Assembly (NCBI RefSeq): GCF_048544455.1
Contig: NC_133537.1
Location: forward strand, 13,515,541 to 13,579,540
DNA from: Silene latifolia
Lineage: Eukaryota > Streptophyta > Magnoliopsida > Caryophyllales > Caryophyllaceae
Direction: 5' to 3'
DNA length: 64,000 bases
Below, one piece after another: positions 46,981 through 57,700 of the stretch; the first letter of the stretch is position 1, and every line of letters begins with the position of its first letter. The notes under the pieces were generated by a model. It did no database searches. It was not told the origin of the DNA and saw only the letters and a program-made list of their open reading frames with translations. A program made the position numbers and the translations under genes.

Positions 46981-47070
46981 CTCGATCGAATAGAGGTTGC
47001 TCGATCGAGTAGCTTGGGTACTCGATCGAGTAGGGGCCACTCGATCGAGTAAGTTGGTTACTCGATCGAG
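46981..47070. repeat. Phased array of CTCGATCGAG palindromes
   Basis: Five copies start at 46981 (one mismatch), 47000, 47021, 47040 and 47061, that is at steps of 19, 21, 19 and 21 bp. Each copy is a 10-bp perfect palindrome, most extended to ACTCGATCGAGT. The array lies upstream of a TATA-like TTTATAATC near 47091. Confidence 0.88.
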
Positions 47071-47460
47071 TAGCGTCTTTACAGCGAGGGTTTATAATCG
47101 TGTTTTGATAAGACCGCAAATCATTTCCGCCTCCTTCCTTCAGACCTAGATGTCGCCTTCCTCCTTTCCCTTCACCATATTTCCTTCCATGGGAGCCTTT
47201 GAGGATGCTAGTGTCTTGAGGATGGGTTGCTTGAGTCGGGTAGCTGTCTTAACGCCGATTTGAGATGCATAGGTATGTCATCATCATCATCTTTGTCATT
47301 GTTGTTCCTTTTAGGTTTGAGATGGTAGTAATAGGCTTGTGTACTGTTTATATAGGGGTTTTGATTTGCTTGGTTGATATCATGTGGTTAAGCAAGGAAT
47401 CGCTGCGGTTGGCTAAAGGTAGGTTCGCCTACTCAGTTTCTGTTGGTTGTTTAGGGCATC

Positions 47461-47521
47461 GGTTGTTGTTGTTTTAGTTGTTGTTGTTGTTGTAGTTGTT
47501 GTTGTTGTTGTTGTTGTTGTT

Positions 47522-47566
<45 letters not shown>

Positions 47567-47593
47567 GCAGTTGTTGTTGTTGTCGTTGTTGTG
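47461..47593. repeat. (GTT)n microsatellite
   Basis: About 130 bp of GTT/TTG repeats with a few interruptions. The poly-valine frame through it is an artefact of the repeat. Confidence 0.95.
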
Positions 47594-49200
47594 ATGCAGT
47601 TGGTTGTGAATGAATGTCTATGGTTCTCGAGGTGCGTCCTCGGCTGAGTGGGGTCACTTGCGGGAGTGTCTTCACGCCCTAGTTTTGCCCTCCGTGGAAC
47701 CCGCCACGGGAGGGGATGTGCACATTAATGGGACAGGGTTATCGCTCGATATGATGAGCGAGGCTTAGGTGGGAACGGCCGCGGTCCCCCACTGGCAGGG
47801 CTGGTCTAGTGGACAGTCGGTGACGATGATTGGCTGGAGTGGTCGTGGCTTGTGTGTGTGTGATTGGTTGTGTTTGTAGTATATCGTAGTTGTCGTTTGT
47901 GTCTTGCCTCAGTTGCTGACCTTGTGTGGTCGTTTCTTATTTGTTTCTGTTGTGTCTGCCGTGATCCCTTATGGTGAGCAGTCAGTCTTAGCAGGTGATG
48001 TCTTGGATGGTAGCTGGAGTCTTGGCGCGATGAGTCTTCACGAGCAATGACAGGAGTAGTCTTCATAGTGTTTGATGAGTTGTATCATGTATATCAGTAG
48101 CTTGGTTAATCACTTGTAAAGTTATTATAAATGTTCTTTTAACGACTTTTGATGATTGCTTTCCTCGGGCAACCAAGATGGTAACACCTTTATATGCTAG
48201 GGAAGGTCTTGTTAAGGCTCCTTGGTATATGGGGGTGTTATAAAACCAACTAACCCAAGGATGTTCTTAAAACCTTACTCATAAAGTTACAAACTTTACA
48301 ACAATTTCATAACAACACAAGTTTGCTTCATATATTTCTAGAGATGTAAACCCACAACTAGAAATTGCAATAGTTTGATGAATAACATGCAAGGTTAATT
48401 ACTCCTAACATACAAACATCAAACATAAACAAGTAAACAAACGGAAATGAAATAATTATTGAAGAATGATTAAGGAAGTCTTACAAAGCTTAAAGGAAGT
48501 AGAGGATTCCAAATTACACCAAGAATAAAGGTCTAGCCTTCCATAATCATGGATGAATCCAAGAATTGTGGAAAGATTGACATTAAAATCCAACAAAAGC
48601 TTACAACTTTTACCCAAATATTAAGTCTTCTTCTCATACAAGTCTTTTTTGATTATTCAATAATTAGGTATGCTTAGATGATAATAGGAGTGTTCAAAAC
48701 ATTGAGTATATATAGGGTTGCACTCCTTTCTAGGTTAAAAACCGAAACGGGCCTCCAATTTCCACAAAACACGGTCTTTAATTTTTGCAAAGCAGACCAA
48801 ACTGAAGGCTCCGGTGCACACCGCACACTCCGGTGTATGCCGCAGGCTGCGGTTTTATCTGACTTTCTTGCCACTTATTCTTTGTCATCACCTTGCTCCC
48901 CCTTTGTCTTGACTCCGTGGTGTAGGGCTCCAAACGGTGTATCTATCCCGTTCCTTTGAACTTGGGTCGGGACTTTGGAAGCTTGTCTTGACCTTGACTT
49001 GTTGACCGCTCGACTTTGACCTTGGTTGACTTTGATTTGACTTTTTAAGGTGAACTCCAAGCCTTTGTATCCTATCAATTGTAACCGACTCAAGCAAGCA
49101 ATCAAACCAAAACTTTCTTATTTCAATAACAAAACACTCCGTTTGGCCACTTTATTTACCTAACAACACTTAATTGACTCGACTCTATTTGACGCTATCA

Positions 49201-49447
49201 CATATCATTTAGTTTGTTTAGAAAAATTAAAGATGTCATTTCTAAATAGAGTAGCTCATAAGTTGTGATTAAAATTGCACTAGAAAGGCCGATGCTATTT
49301 TACCTATGAATAAACACAAATTTAACTCTTATTGTAATTTACTGAATTTATGTTAATTATATTTGAAGAGATATGTTTAACCTAGAGATAGAAAGGGAGA
49401 CCGCCATCATCTCAAAATTCTAAATCGTTCTTGATTTCAGTGTCAAC
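49201..49447. other. Junction DNA and probable LINE 5' leader
   Basis: AT-rich DNA between the LTR of element 3 and the first LINE frame. The LINE 5' end probably lies here (perhaps near 49.39 kb), but I could not find a target-site duplication to fix it. Confidence 0.4.
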
Positions 49448-50462
49448 ATGACAAGGGGATCATCTAAATCTGCTAGCAATAAACATCATAGTATAAACAA
49501 ACTTTCTGCTACATTTACTTCTATTAGGGCAGTTAAACATGTTGTCTTGGCTGGCCCTGATGTGGAGAATGATGTAGGACAAAAACAAAAACCTATTAGT
49601 GAAATTAATGGCATTCCAACTTTGGCTATGATGGAGTGGTGGAGGATGTTGTAGATGACTCTAAATCTGATCAGGATGCAGAGGAGGAAGGAGAATGGTT
49701 TCAGCGCCATGGCAAGAAAGTGATGCAGGTGGTTGAACAGGAGCTAGAAGAACTGTTACAATTGGCTGAAGAGAATGTACACGATGAGATTGAATACTGG
49801 AAACAGGCAATCTATGGCTTCATAGTTGGGGCAAATCCTCCATGGCAGATCTTGGAGGGTTTCCTGAAACGTATATGGAATAAATATGTCATTGATAAGA
49901 TATCTTTCCTTCCCAATGGGGTATTCATAGCGAGATTTCAAACTGATGAAATGAAGCAGGCCGTCCTTAATAGTGGTCACTTCTTATTTGACGATAAACC
50001 CATGGTTGTTAAAACTTGGGTTCCTGATATTGAGTTAATTAAAGAAGAGGTCAAAAGTGTTCCTGCGTGGGTAAGGCTTCACAAACTCCCTCTTAAATTT
50101 TGGGGTAACTAGTCAAGTTGGCGAATCTGGTGGGTAAGTATGTCAAGTGTGACACTGCCACATAACAGAAAACTAGACTAGGGTTTGCAAGGGTGATGGT
50201 GGAATTGGAAATTGGACAAAAATTTCCCACTTCTATCAAATTCTTAGATGAGAAGCAGAAATTAATTGAGATAGAAATAGGATATGAATGGAAGCCTATA
50301 ATGTGTACCAAATGCAAGCAATTGGGACATGACAAGGAGTCTTGTAGGAAGGGGAGGAAAGTGATACATACCAAGCCTACCAAAAAAGAATGGAGACCAG
50401 TGCAGAAGGTAGTCCATAAGACTGCTCGGTCTGTTCAGCAGCAACCTGCAAAGCACTTCTAA
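49448..50462 (+). pseudogene. LINE ORF1 (DUF4283 / zinc-knuckle protein)
   Basis: It begins MTRGSSKSASNKHH. The frame shifts near 49640 into EEEGEWFQRHGKKVMQ, then a DUF4283-type RNA-binding region (WKQAIYGFIVGANPPWQIL, GVFIARFQTDEMKQAVL, WVPDIE). A second break near 50110 leads to KFLDEKQKLIEIEIGYEWKP and the zinc knuckle MCTKCKQLGHDKESC. The protein would coat LINE RNA. At least two frameshifts destroy it. Confidence 0.8.
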
Positions 50463-50673
50463 CTGATCAGAATACATCTGAAATTGTCAAGACACCTGAA
50501 CATAAACCTGGACCAAGTAACAGTGGGTCTTTATCACCAATTAAAGTCACTAGACAGGGTCCAGCAAATGGTAGCAGGATTAGACCACGGTCTCCCACAT
50601 ACATGGAGGCCCTCAGTGGTTCCATTTCTCCTAAGCAAGGAATTGGAGTGAATGGTAATGCCCCCTTACCCCC

Positions 50674-53600
50674 ATAATCTATTATTAAGATTGGGTTCTG
50701 GAATGTGAGGGGGATGAACAAGGTGAATAAGCAAAAAACTGTACATATTTTTTTAAAGTCCAATAATGTAGGTCTGTTTGGTCTCTTAGAGACTAAAATA
50801 AAGCCTAGTAAAGTGAATAAAGTTGTGGTTAGTGTATTTAATGATTGGAGTGTCTCAACTAATTTTGCCTACCACTCAGGAGAAAGAATTTGGGTGGTCT
50901 GGAAACCCCATCTTTATGATGTTCTCTTCTTAGACTATGATGCTCAACATATTCACATGAAAGTAATAGATAAAATTACTGGTATGTGTTTCTTTTATAC
51001 AGTGATTTATGCTTTCAATGGGATTAATGAAAGGGAACCTTTGTGGGACAGTTTGAAAAGACTAAGGCCTTAGGGTTCTGAACCTTGGCTGTTAGGGGGA
51101 GATTTTAACTGTGTTTTGCAGGCTAAGGAGATTTTAATTATGTTTTAATATGGCAGAGGCTGACCCCTTTCAGCAGTGTCTGGAGGAATGTGAGGTGATG
51201 GATATTCAAGTTACGGGTTCATATTATACATGGAACAACAAGCAACCTGTAGAGACAAGAGTATATAGCAGGTTGGATAGGGCTTTGGTTAACCAAGGCT
51301 GGACTGATCAGTTCCCTAATGTGTATGTCAACTTCCTTCCTGAGGGTCATTTTGATCATAACCCTTGTCTGATTGGACTGGCAGATACAGGACAGCATAG
51401 GAACAAGCCATTTAAATACTTTAACATGTGGAGTTTATCACCAGATTTTCATGATTGTGTTTCCAGAGTTTGGCAACAAAGGTATGAGGGTACAAAAATG
51501 TTTAGGGTCATTCAGAAGCTCAGAAGACTTAAGTCTGACCTAAAAAGTATTAATAGATCATGTTACTCTGATATTGAGAACCAAGCTATGTTGGCTGAAA
51601 CTAAACTTTTTCAGCTACAAAAATTAATTTCTCAATCTCCAGGGGACAAGAATCTTTTGGCTCAGGAATATGCAGCTCATCAGCACTCAGTACACTTACA
51701 GCAGGCTAAAACAACTTTTCTGAAGCAAAAGGCAAAAGCTCAATGGCTGGTAGATGGAGATACAAATTCCTCATATTTCCTTGGGATTATTAAGGCTAGG
51801 AGGAATAAAAATTGCATTTATCAAATTAGAGACCACAAAGGAATTATGCACTCTGATAAGGGTGGGATACAGCAATCCTTTCTGGAGTACTACCAAGTAC
51901 TGCTAGGATCTAATGCTCCTACTACTGGAGTAAATAATGTTATCATCCATAAAGGAAATAAATGTATTGAGGCTCAAAGACAAACTCTTTTATCTCCTGT
52001 GACACATGATGAAATCAAGGATATTATTTTCAATATCCCAAATGACAAAGCTCCAGGTCCAGATGAATTTTCTAGTAAGTTTTTTAAAGACTCATGGGAT
52101 ATAGTTGAAAGAGAGGTGACAGATGCAGTGATGGATTTTTTTGAGTCAGGAGCCTTGCTAAAACAGGTAAATGCAACCTTGGTCACTTTAATCCCTAAAG
52201 TAGAAAGACCTGAGACTGTGCTTCAATACAGACCTATAGCTTGCTGTAATATGATATATAAATGCATCTCTAAGGTGTTATGCAACAGATTGGCCCTCAT
52301 TTTACCTGATTTAATCTCCCTCGCTCAATGAGGTTTCATTCAGGGGAGAAGCATTATGGAAAATATATTGATATGTCAGGATATTATAAGGCTGTATGAA
52401 AGAAAGGCTAGCTCTCCCAAGTGTTTATTCAAAATTGATCTTCAGAAGGCTTATGATACAGTGGAGTGGGGCTTTTTGGATTAATTGCTTAAGGATATGG
52501 ACTTTCCAGATAAGTTCATTCATTGGATTATGCAATGTGTCACAACAGCTAGCTATTCTTTGAATCTTAATGGAAATTTGTTTGGTTTTTTCTAGGGTAA
52601 AAGGGGGTTAAGACAAGGGGATCCCCTATCTCCCCTACTCTTCACTATATATATGGACTATTTGTCTAGGCTCTTAAGTTATTCAACTGAGAGCCCAGAT
52701 TTCCATTTTCACCCTTTGTGCAAGCCCATGAAGCTCTCTCATCTAATGTTTGCTGATGATCTTTTGTTATTTAGCAAGGGGGTTGCTCATTCTATGATGA
52801 CTTTGCTTAGAACTTTTTCTACTTTCTCCAAGTCATCAGGCCTAAACATGAGCAAAGGAAAATCTAACGCATACTTTAATGAAGTGCTTACAGGCCTTAA
52901 AAATGAGATTTTGCAAATTTCTAGAATGTTGGTCTTGGTGGAGGGTAGGGGTTCCCATAAAAACTACTAGGCTGACTGCACAGGATTGCAAACCCATTAT
53001 TGATAAAGTGGTGGATAGAATCAGGGGACTAGGAGTTAGGAAATTGTCTTATGCGGGTAGACTGGTCCTAGTGAAGGTTGTATTTAAAACTCTACATAAT
53101 TATTGGGCTACTATGTTCATCTTGCCAAGTGGAGTCATAACAAGAATTGAGGCAATTTGTAGGAATTTCCTTTGGGATGAAGGTGTTGATTTCATTAGAT
53201 CCTCTCTGGTTTCATGGGAGAAAGCCTGCAAACCTAGAGAAGAAGGAGGTTTGGGTCTGAAAAATGATGTGGAATGGAACAAGGCAGCCGTGGGAAAGCT
53301 TGTCTGGTGGATTGCTACTAAACCTGAACATTTATGGGTCAGGTGGGTTAATCATACTTACATAAAAGGGACGACTTGGCTGACATATGAACCTCCAACC
53401 AATTCTAGCTGGTACTGGAGGAGAATATGTCGAGTCAAGAACTTATTCCTAGAAGCCTATCATCAGAGTGTATGGTCAATCCAACCAAACAACGAGTACA
53501 GTATTGCAAAGGGTTATGATTTCCTAAGGGAAAAAGGTCAGAAAGTCACATGGCATGGCCTAGTTTGGAACAAATGGAGCATACAAAAACATAGATTCAT

Positions 53601-53949
53601 GGCATGGGTTAATCACCATAACAATATGAACACTATGGACAAGCTATACAGACTGAATATAAGTGATGAGGATACCTGTTGGATTTGCAGGAGCTCCACG
53701 AAAACGACTGAGCATTTGTTCTTCAACTGTCCATACAGTCAGAAAGTAATCACCAAAATAGGGGGATGGCTTGGGATCTCTCTACCGTGTCACAATCTTC
53801 TGAACTGGAGATTGGGTTTCATGGGCTCTAAAACCAAGAGAGGAATTGTGAATGCAATCATCAACAGCTGCATTTATCATCTATGGAAACAAAGAAATCA
53901 AAGTAAGCATGAGCTCACTATTCTCCGACCTGACAAAGTGACAAAATAA
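50674..53949 (+). pseudogene. LINE ORF2: AP endonuclease, reverse transcriptase, zf-RVT
   Basis: An endonuclease (GFWNVRGMNK, LLETKIKPSK, LLGGDFNCVLQ, then YTWNNKQPVETRVYSRLDRAL) is followed by an [88 protein letters not shown] and the catalytic FADD in HLMFADDLLLF. The C-terminus has the zf-RVT region (DTCWICRSSTKTTEHLFFNCPYS). Stops occur at 51071, 52329, near 52482 and 52594, and a frameshift lies near 52920. Several stops fall where Trp is expected. The last long frame (52879-53949) is still open for 356 codons. Confidence 0.87.
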
Positions 53950-54242
53950 ATTATCGAGGAGATGCGCAACAGAGTCAAATACCTGATTTCTGGACCGGTG
54001 AAGGAAAAGGATCAGATATTCTTGCAGAGAGTCGCTGGGGATTAGATGGAATCGATTTTTGTAAGAGGCGGAAGAAGATAGGGTTTGTGTGATTTGGGGA
54101 TATCGTTAATCGTTCCCAGATCTATTTTGTTGCCTATTTGCTTTTGTTGTTTGTTTGAGTGACATGGTTTTGTTGGATTTCAGATTGGGCTGTCTCGCTG
54201 ATAGCCCAATGAAATCTTGTATGGTCTCGATTTCGATTCTTA

Positions 54243-54556
54243 GGGGTCGTTTGGTTGCCACTTAGAAAACATAGGCATTGGAAAATCCCATGATTTTAAA
54301 AAAACATGGGTTGTTTGGTTGCCCTAAATTTTAGAAAATGTAGGAATTACTTCCCAGGAACTTCCAATGCCTACATGATGTGGGAAGTTGCTTACCTACT
54401 CCCCCCTTCGGTCATTGGAAGTTCCTGTGGAATTTAATTCCTACCTGAGCAACCAAACACTTTTCCGAAATTCATATGAATTGGATGACGGAACTTAATT
54501 CTCATGAATTGTATTTTCCTAGGAAAATTAAGTTCCTTGATCAACTCAACAACCCC
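54243..54556. mobile_element. Harbinger/Tourist-like MITE
   Basis: 314 bp with ends GGGGTCGTTTGGTTG and CAACTCAACAACCCC (imperfect inverted repeat). It is flanked by TTA at 54240-54242 and 54557-54559, the 3-bp target of PIF/Harbinger elements. No coding capacity. It lies in the 3' tail of the LINE. Confidence 0.8.
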
Positions 54557-54586
54557 TTATAATATACTTACCTTTACCAAAAAAAA

Positions 54587-55978
54587 CTATGCTTGTTGTG
54601 TTTGAAAGAAAAAGGTAGATAGAACATCTTTTTCATAATCTCTTTTATGAAGCAACTAGGAGGTCCTTAACTCTTTGAAGCTTATTGGTTGTTAGGTTAA
54701 CAATGACATTATTCAAAGTAAAAATAAATTGGATTTTTTAACCCGTGCCTTAAGATATTAATAAAATTTTAATATTTATTTCATCACAAATGATAGTAAT
54801 GATTTTATATTTTAATTTCTCACAAGAGAATTAAGAATTTTTTTTTCTCATATGAGTTTTTAACATATACCCTAACTACACAGCATAAACACGTTAGAAA
54901 ATCCAAAAATAAAAAAATGAAGGAGACTTTTCAAAACCTACCAAATCTACACTATCACATGACACTTGAAGCCTTCAAGTGGTTCCTTATTAAGCAACTA
55001 ATCATTTCACTGCCAAATTAACAATCTCATACTCCGTACAAGCTAAGCACGCACTATACCATCCGGGAAAAAGACTGTTTGATTGAAAATTTTGGCCACC
55101 ATGATTATTATCCTTTTCTTCTTCTATTAAAATACCTTTGAACTAGGAACATGGTATGTGTTAGGGTGTAAACTCATGTCACATATTAGTGATGTAAAGA
55201 AGAAAGAAGATCTTTATAAATGCCACAAAAATATAATAGTACGAGGTCTTTTAGGAAGGAGTCCAAGAGTAAATCTATGAGGACTTGACATATTATAATG
55301 GATAGTGGACACGGCCAAACAGACAATATCATACTGTTATAAATAATGGACACCGACGCAGCAGGGGCTCAACAAGAGGTAGTTACGCTTCCGCACAACA
55401 ATATGTTTATAAGTTTATTCCCTTAGAGTTTAAGATAATTATTAGGAAATAAATTCGCATTTGACTTCACAATCTGCACAGTCTTCAAGACACCTCTTTA
55501 TAATACCTTCATTCTCCGAAAATATTTTTTGTGAAAAACTTATTTACATACTATGAATTTAAATATATTAATATCATGTTAATATTTATAATATTTTAAC
55601 AAGTATATAAGGTCAAATTTTTTTAACTTTGACAATGAAAAGTCGAATATTTATAATATTTTAACAAATATATTAATATTTATAATATTTTAACAAGTAT
55701 GTTAATATCGAGCTTTGAGATAAAGTGTATATTTATAATTTTTGACGGCCATTAATTTTCGACAATGATAAATTTCACAATTAATGGATTATTGAGATCG
55801 TCCATGGATCATTATAAACTCGTCGCAACTATTTGTTGATCTTAGCTTTGATTAGAAAATACACTTCACAAAGAATTTTAAAAAAAATGGAGTAAATAAA
55901 CATTTGAGACAAAGGGGTACAAAATATTTTAACCTTTCTAATTTATAATAAATATATGAATATATTATTACATTACAA
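54587..55978. other. Intergenic DNA, nothing recognised
   Basis: AT-rich sequence between the LINE and the Helitron-like terminus. No coding frame, RNA gene or clear repeat boundary was seen. There is a local TATTTATAATATTTTAACAA direct repeat near 55580-55700. Confidence 0.5.
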
Positions 55979-56005
55979 CTAGGTAGTATCCCGCGCTTTG
56001 CGCGG
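55979..56005 (-). mobile_element. Helitron-like 3' terminus
   Basis: Read on the minus strand: a GC hairpin CCGCGC-AAA-GCGCGG, then GATAC-TAC, then CTAG, with T as the next base. Helitrons end in a short hairpin about 10 bp before CTRR and insert between A and T. The element would extend to higher coordinates; I could not fix its 5' TC end, which may lie near the TA microsatellite. No helicase gene is present, so it would be non-autonomous. Confidence 0.5.
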
Positions 56006-57362
56006 CCTGTTTTAAAATTTTTTTATTATAATTAAAGAAAAATAATATAAGTTATATATGACCTTTAATATTTTTATACTTATAAAGAAAAATAAATAAT
56101 TTTTTCTCAAATTTAATTTTTTTATGTTTAAGTACAGTGTTTTAAAATAAAATAAATCCAATTTTAATTAAAACTAATAAATGATAGTTAATTATGCATG
56201 ATCAAGGTTTTATAAATAAATTTGTTACTGATAATGCAACAATCAACAATAAGCTCTCAAATTATATCATTTCACGGTACGTTATGGTCCAAATCAATTA
56301 ATATTTGTTCAATATGATGTGAATATAACTTTATACAATTTTTAATTTTTTATGTATAGCGTATGATATTTATGCATCAAACATATATGATCCAAACTCA
56401 TGTTTTTCAAATGTTTTTATTGTGTCTTGCATGTGTTATGTGTCAAACATACCTATAAGAAATTTGAACCTTTTTTTTTAACAACCATATATAACGATAT
56501 TTAAGAGTTTGCCTGTTAATAAAATAAATTGAACTTTCTCAAATATTATCTTTTGAGGTTTAACTTCAAAGTATTTAAAAGATAACATATAAAATATTTA
56601 ACTAATAGTATTATTTAGTTAGTCATAATCAATATTTTATACTTGATGTATACACATTTAGTTGAATATATTAAGGGAAAATGTAATTTGTTTTTTACTT
56701 TTTCATGGCGTTTATAATACTATATTAGTTAATAATCATTACTTTTATTTTGATTATTCAAATGCACTCGTTATCATTGTTATTCAAATGCACTCGCGAT
56801 CACTGTGTATATACATACTCGTTATCACACTACTTAAACCTCTCAAAATCTCATATATATTCAATATCTCACAATATAATTTTTTTCATTCCCAAACTAT
56901 AAAAACTTATTTCTTAGTAGTTTTCTTTAAGTTTTATTTTTAATAAATACAATGACTCTTCCAAATATATTTTTCTTAATGGATTTAATGGTATAAGTTT
57001 TATAACTTTCTCAAAATATTTTTTTACGTAAATGTAAAACATTGTGAGTTGCTCACTTTAATCATCTCTACATACAAAATATTTCAATTAATATATTCAA
57101 AATTATACTCAGTTAAAAGCATTTTTCGCAATGAACATAATTATTTATTTTTTAGAATTTTTATCAAAATATTTTTTTACTAAATTTAGAATTAAATCAC
57201 CGTAATTATTTAATTTAATTTTATAATAAAATTTATTAAACTAATTAATATTTTCTTTGAGATTTATACGGACATTTATTATGTTCATATTAATGATTAG
57301 TTTGTAATTAATGCTTGTCATTAATTTGTATAGACACGTGCGCATCCTCATTTTTCAACTTG

Positions 57363-57436
<74 letters not shown>

Positions 57437-57600
57437 GTCAATTTTGTACATATTAGAGTTGTATGATTGAGACTAGTCTAAGCTAAGTGAGAAAATGAAA
57501 GTGATTACTCATATATAACGTACATTTAATTAGACTTACCTTGTACGTATAACACTCGATCCATTACTCATATATAACCTTATTTTACTCCACCTAATAA
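56006..57600. other. AT-rich DNA upstream of the laccase, possible body of a Helitron
   Basis: No gene. It is very AT-rich with a (TA)n run at 57364-57430. Part of it may be the interior of the Helitron-like element ending at 55979. Confidence 0.45.
57364..57430. repeat. (TA)n microsatellite
   Basis: About 33 uninterrupted TA units, roughly 270 bp before the laccase ATG. Length is likely to vary between individuals. Confidence 0.95.
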
Positions 57601-57614
57601 TAGTCCACACTACC

Positions 57615-57622
57615 TATATAAA
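57615..57622 (+). promoter_or_regulatory. TATA box of the laccase gene
   Basis: TATATAAA about 80 bp before the ATG at 57701, in a CT-richer stretch (CCACACTACC...CACTACATACCACTC) typical of a plant core promoter and leader. Confidence 0.65.
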
Positions 57623-57700
57623 CACTACATACCACTCTTTAAGTTCTCACTATGCACATACTAATAAACTAGTGGATAATATAATTAAGATAAATAAATA

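Larger units (their letters stand above)
46857..48242 (+). mobile_element. Solo LTR, 1386 bp, nested in the element 3 LTR
   Basis: Begins TGTAATACCC and ends GGGTGTTATA, the family's usual TGTAA..TTACA ends with a decayed right end. Flanks AAGCC (46852-46856) and AAACC (48243-48247) look like a 5-bp target duplication with one change. It contains a palindrome array (46981-47070), a (GTT)n microsatellite and no gag or pol. Confidence 0.75.
46236..49200 (-). repeat. 5' LTR of element 3, split by a solo LTR
   Basis: Ends TGATAACG...GCTATCA (plus strand), an inverted TGATA/TATCA pair. The LTR spans 2965 bp as it stands, or about 1.57 kb without the solo LTR at 46857-48242. The right edge at 49200 borders host-side DNA; 49201-49205 (CATAT) would be one target-site copy. 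The partner LTR is outside the window. Confidence 0.8.
49448..54586 (+). mobile_element. L1-type LINE retrotransposon, decayed
   Basis: Two consecutive degenerate ORFs (gag-like ORF1, then endonuclease-RT ORF2) and a 3' tail ending CTTTACC followed by an A-run (54579-54586). Order and tail are those of plant L1 elements. Many stops and frameshifts make it an old copy. A MITE sits in its 3' tail (54243-54556). Confidence 0.87.

Noticed and set aside
46981..47070. Regularly spaced repeats considered as a CRISPR-like array
   Set aside because: The units are 10-bp palindromes at 19-21-bp steps in a plant LTR; no spacers of usable length, no cas genes, and a nuclear plant context.
47447..47647. 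Open frame encoding a long valine run
   Set aside because: It is a translation of the (GTT)n microsatellite; the repeat explains it fully.
50674..53949. LINE ORF2 considered as a possible host reverse-transcriptase-related gene
   Set aside because: Multiple stops, adjacent ORF1, and a CTTTACC-A tail make it a decayed LINE.
56662..56943. 93-residue plus-strand open frame before the laccase
   Set aside because: AT-rich, hydrophobic composition as expected from random AT-rich DNA; no motif or gene context.
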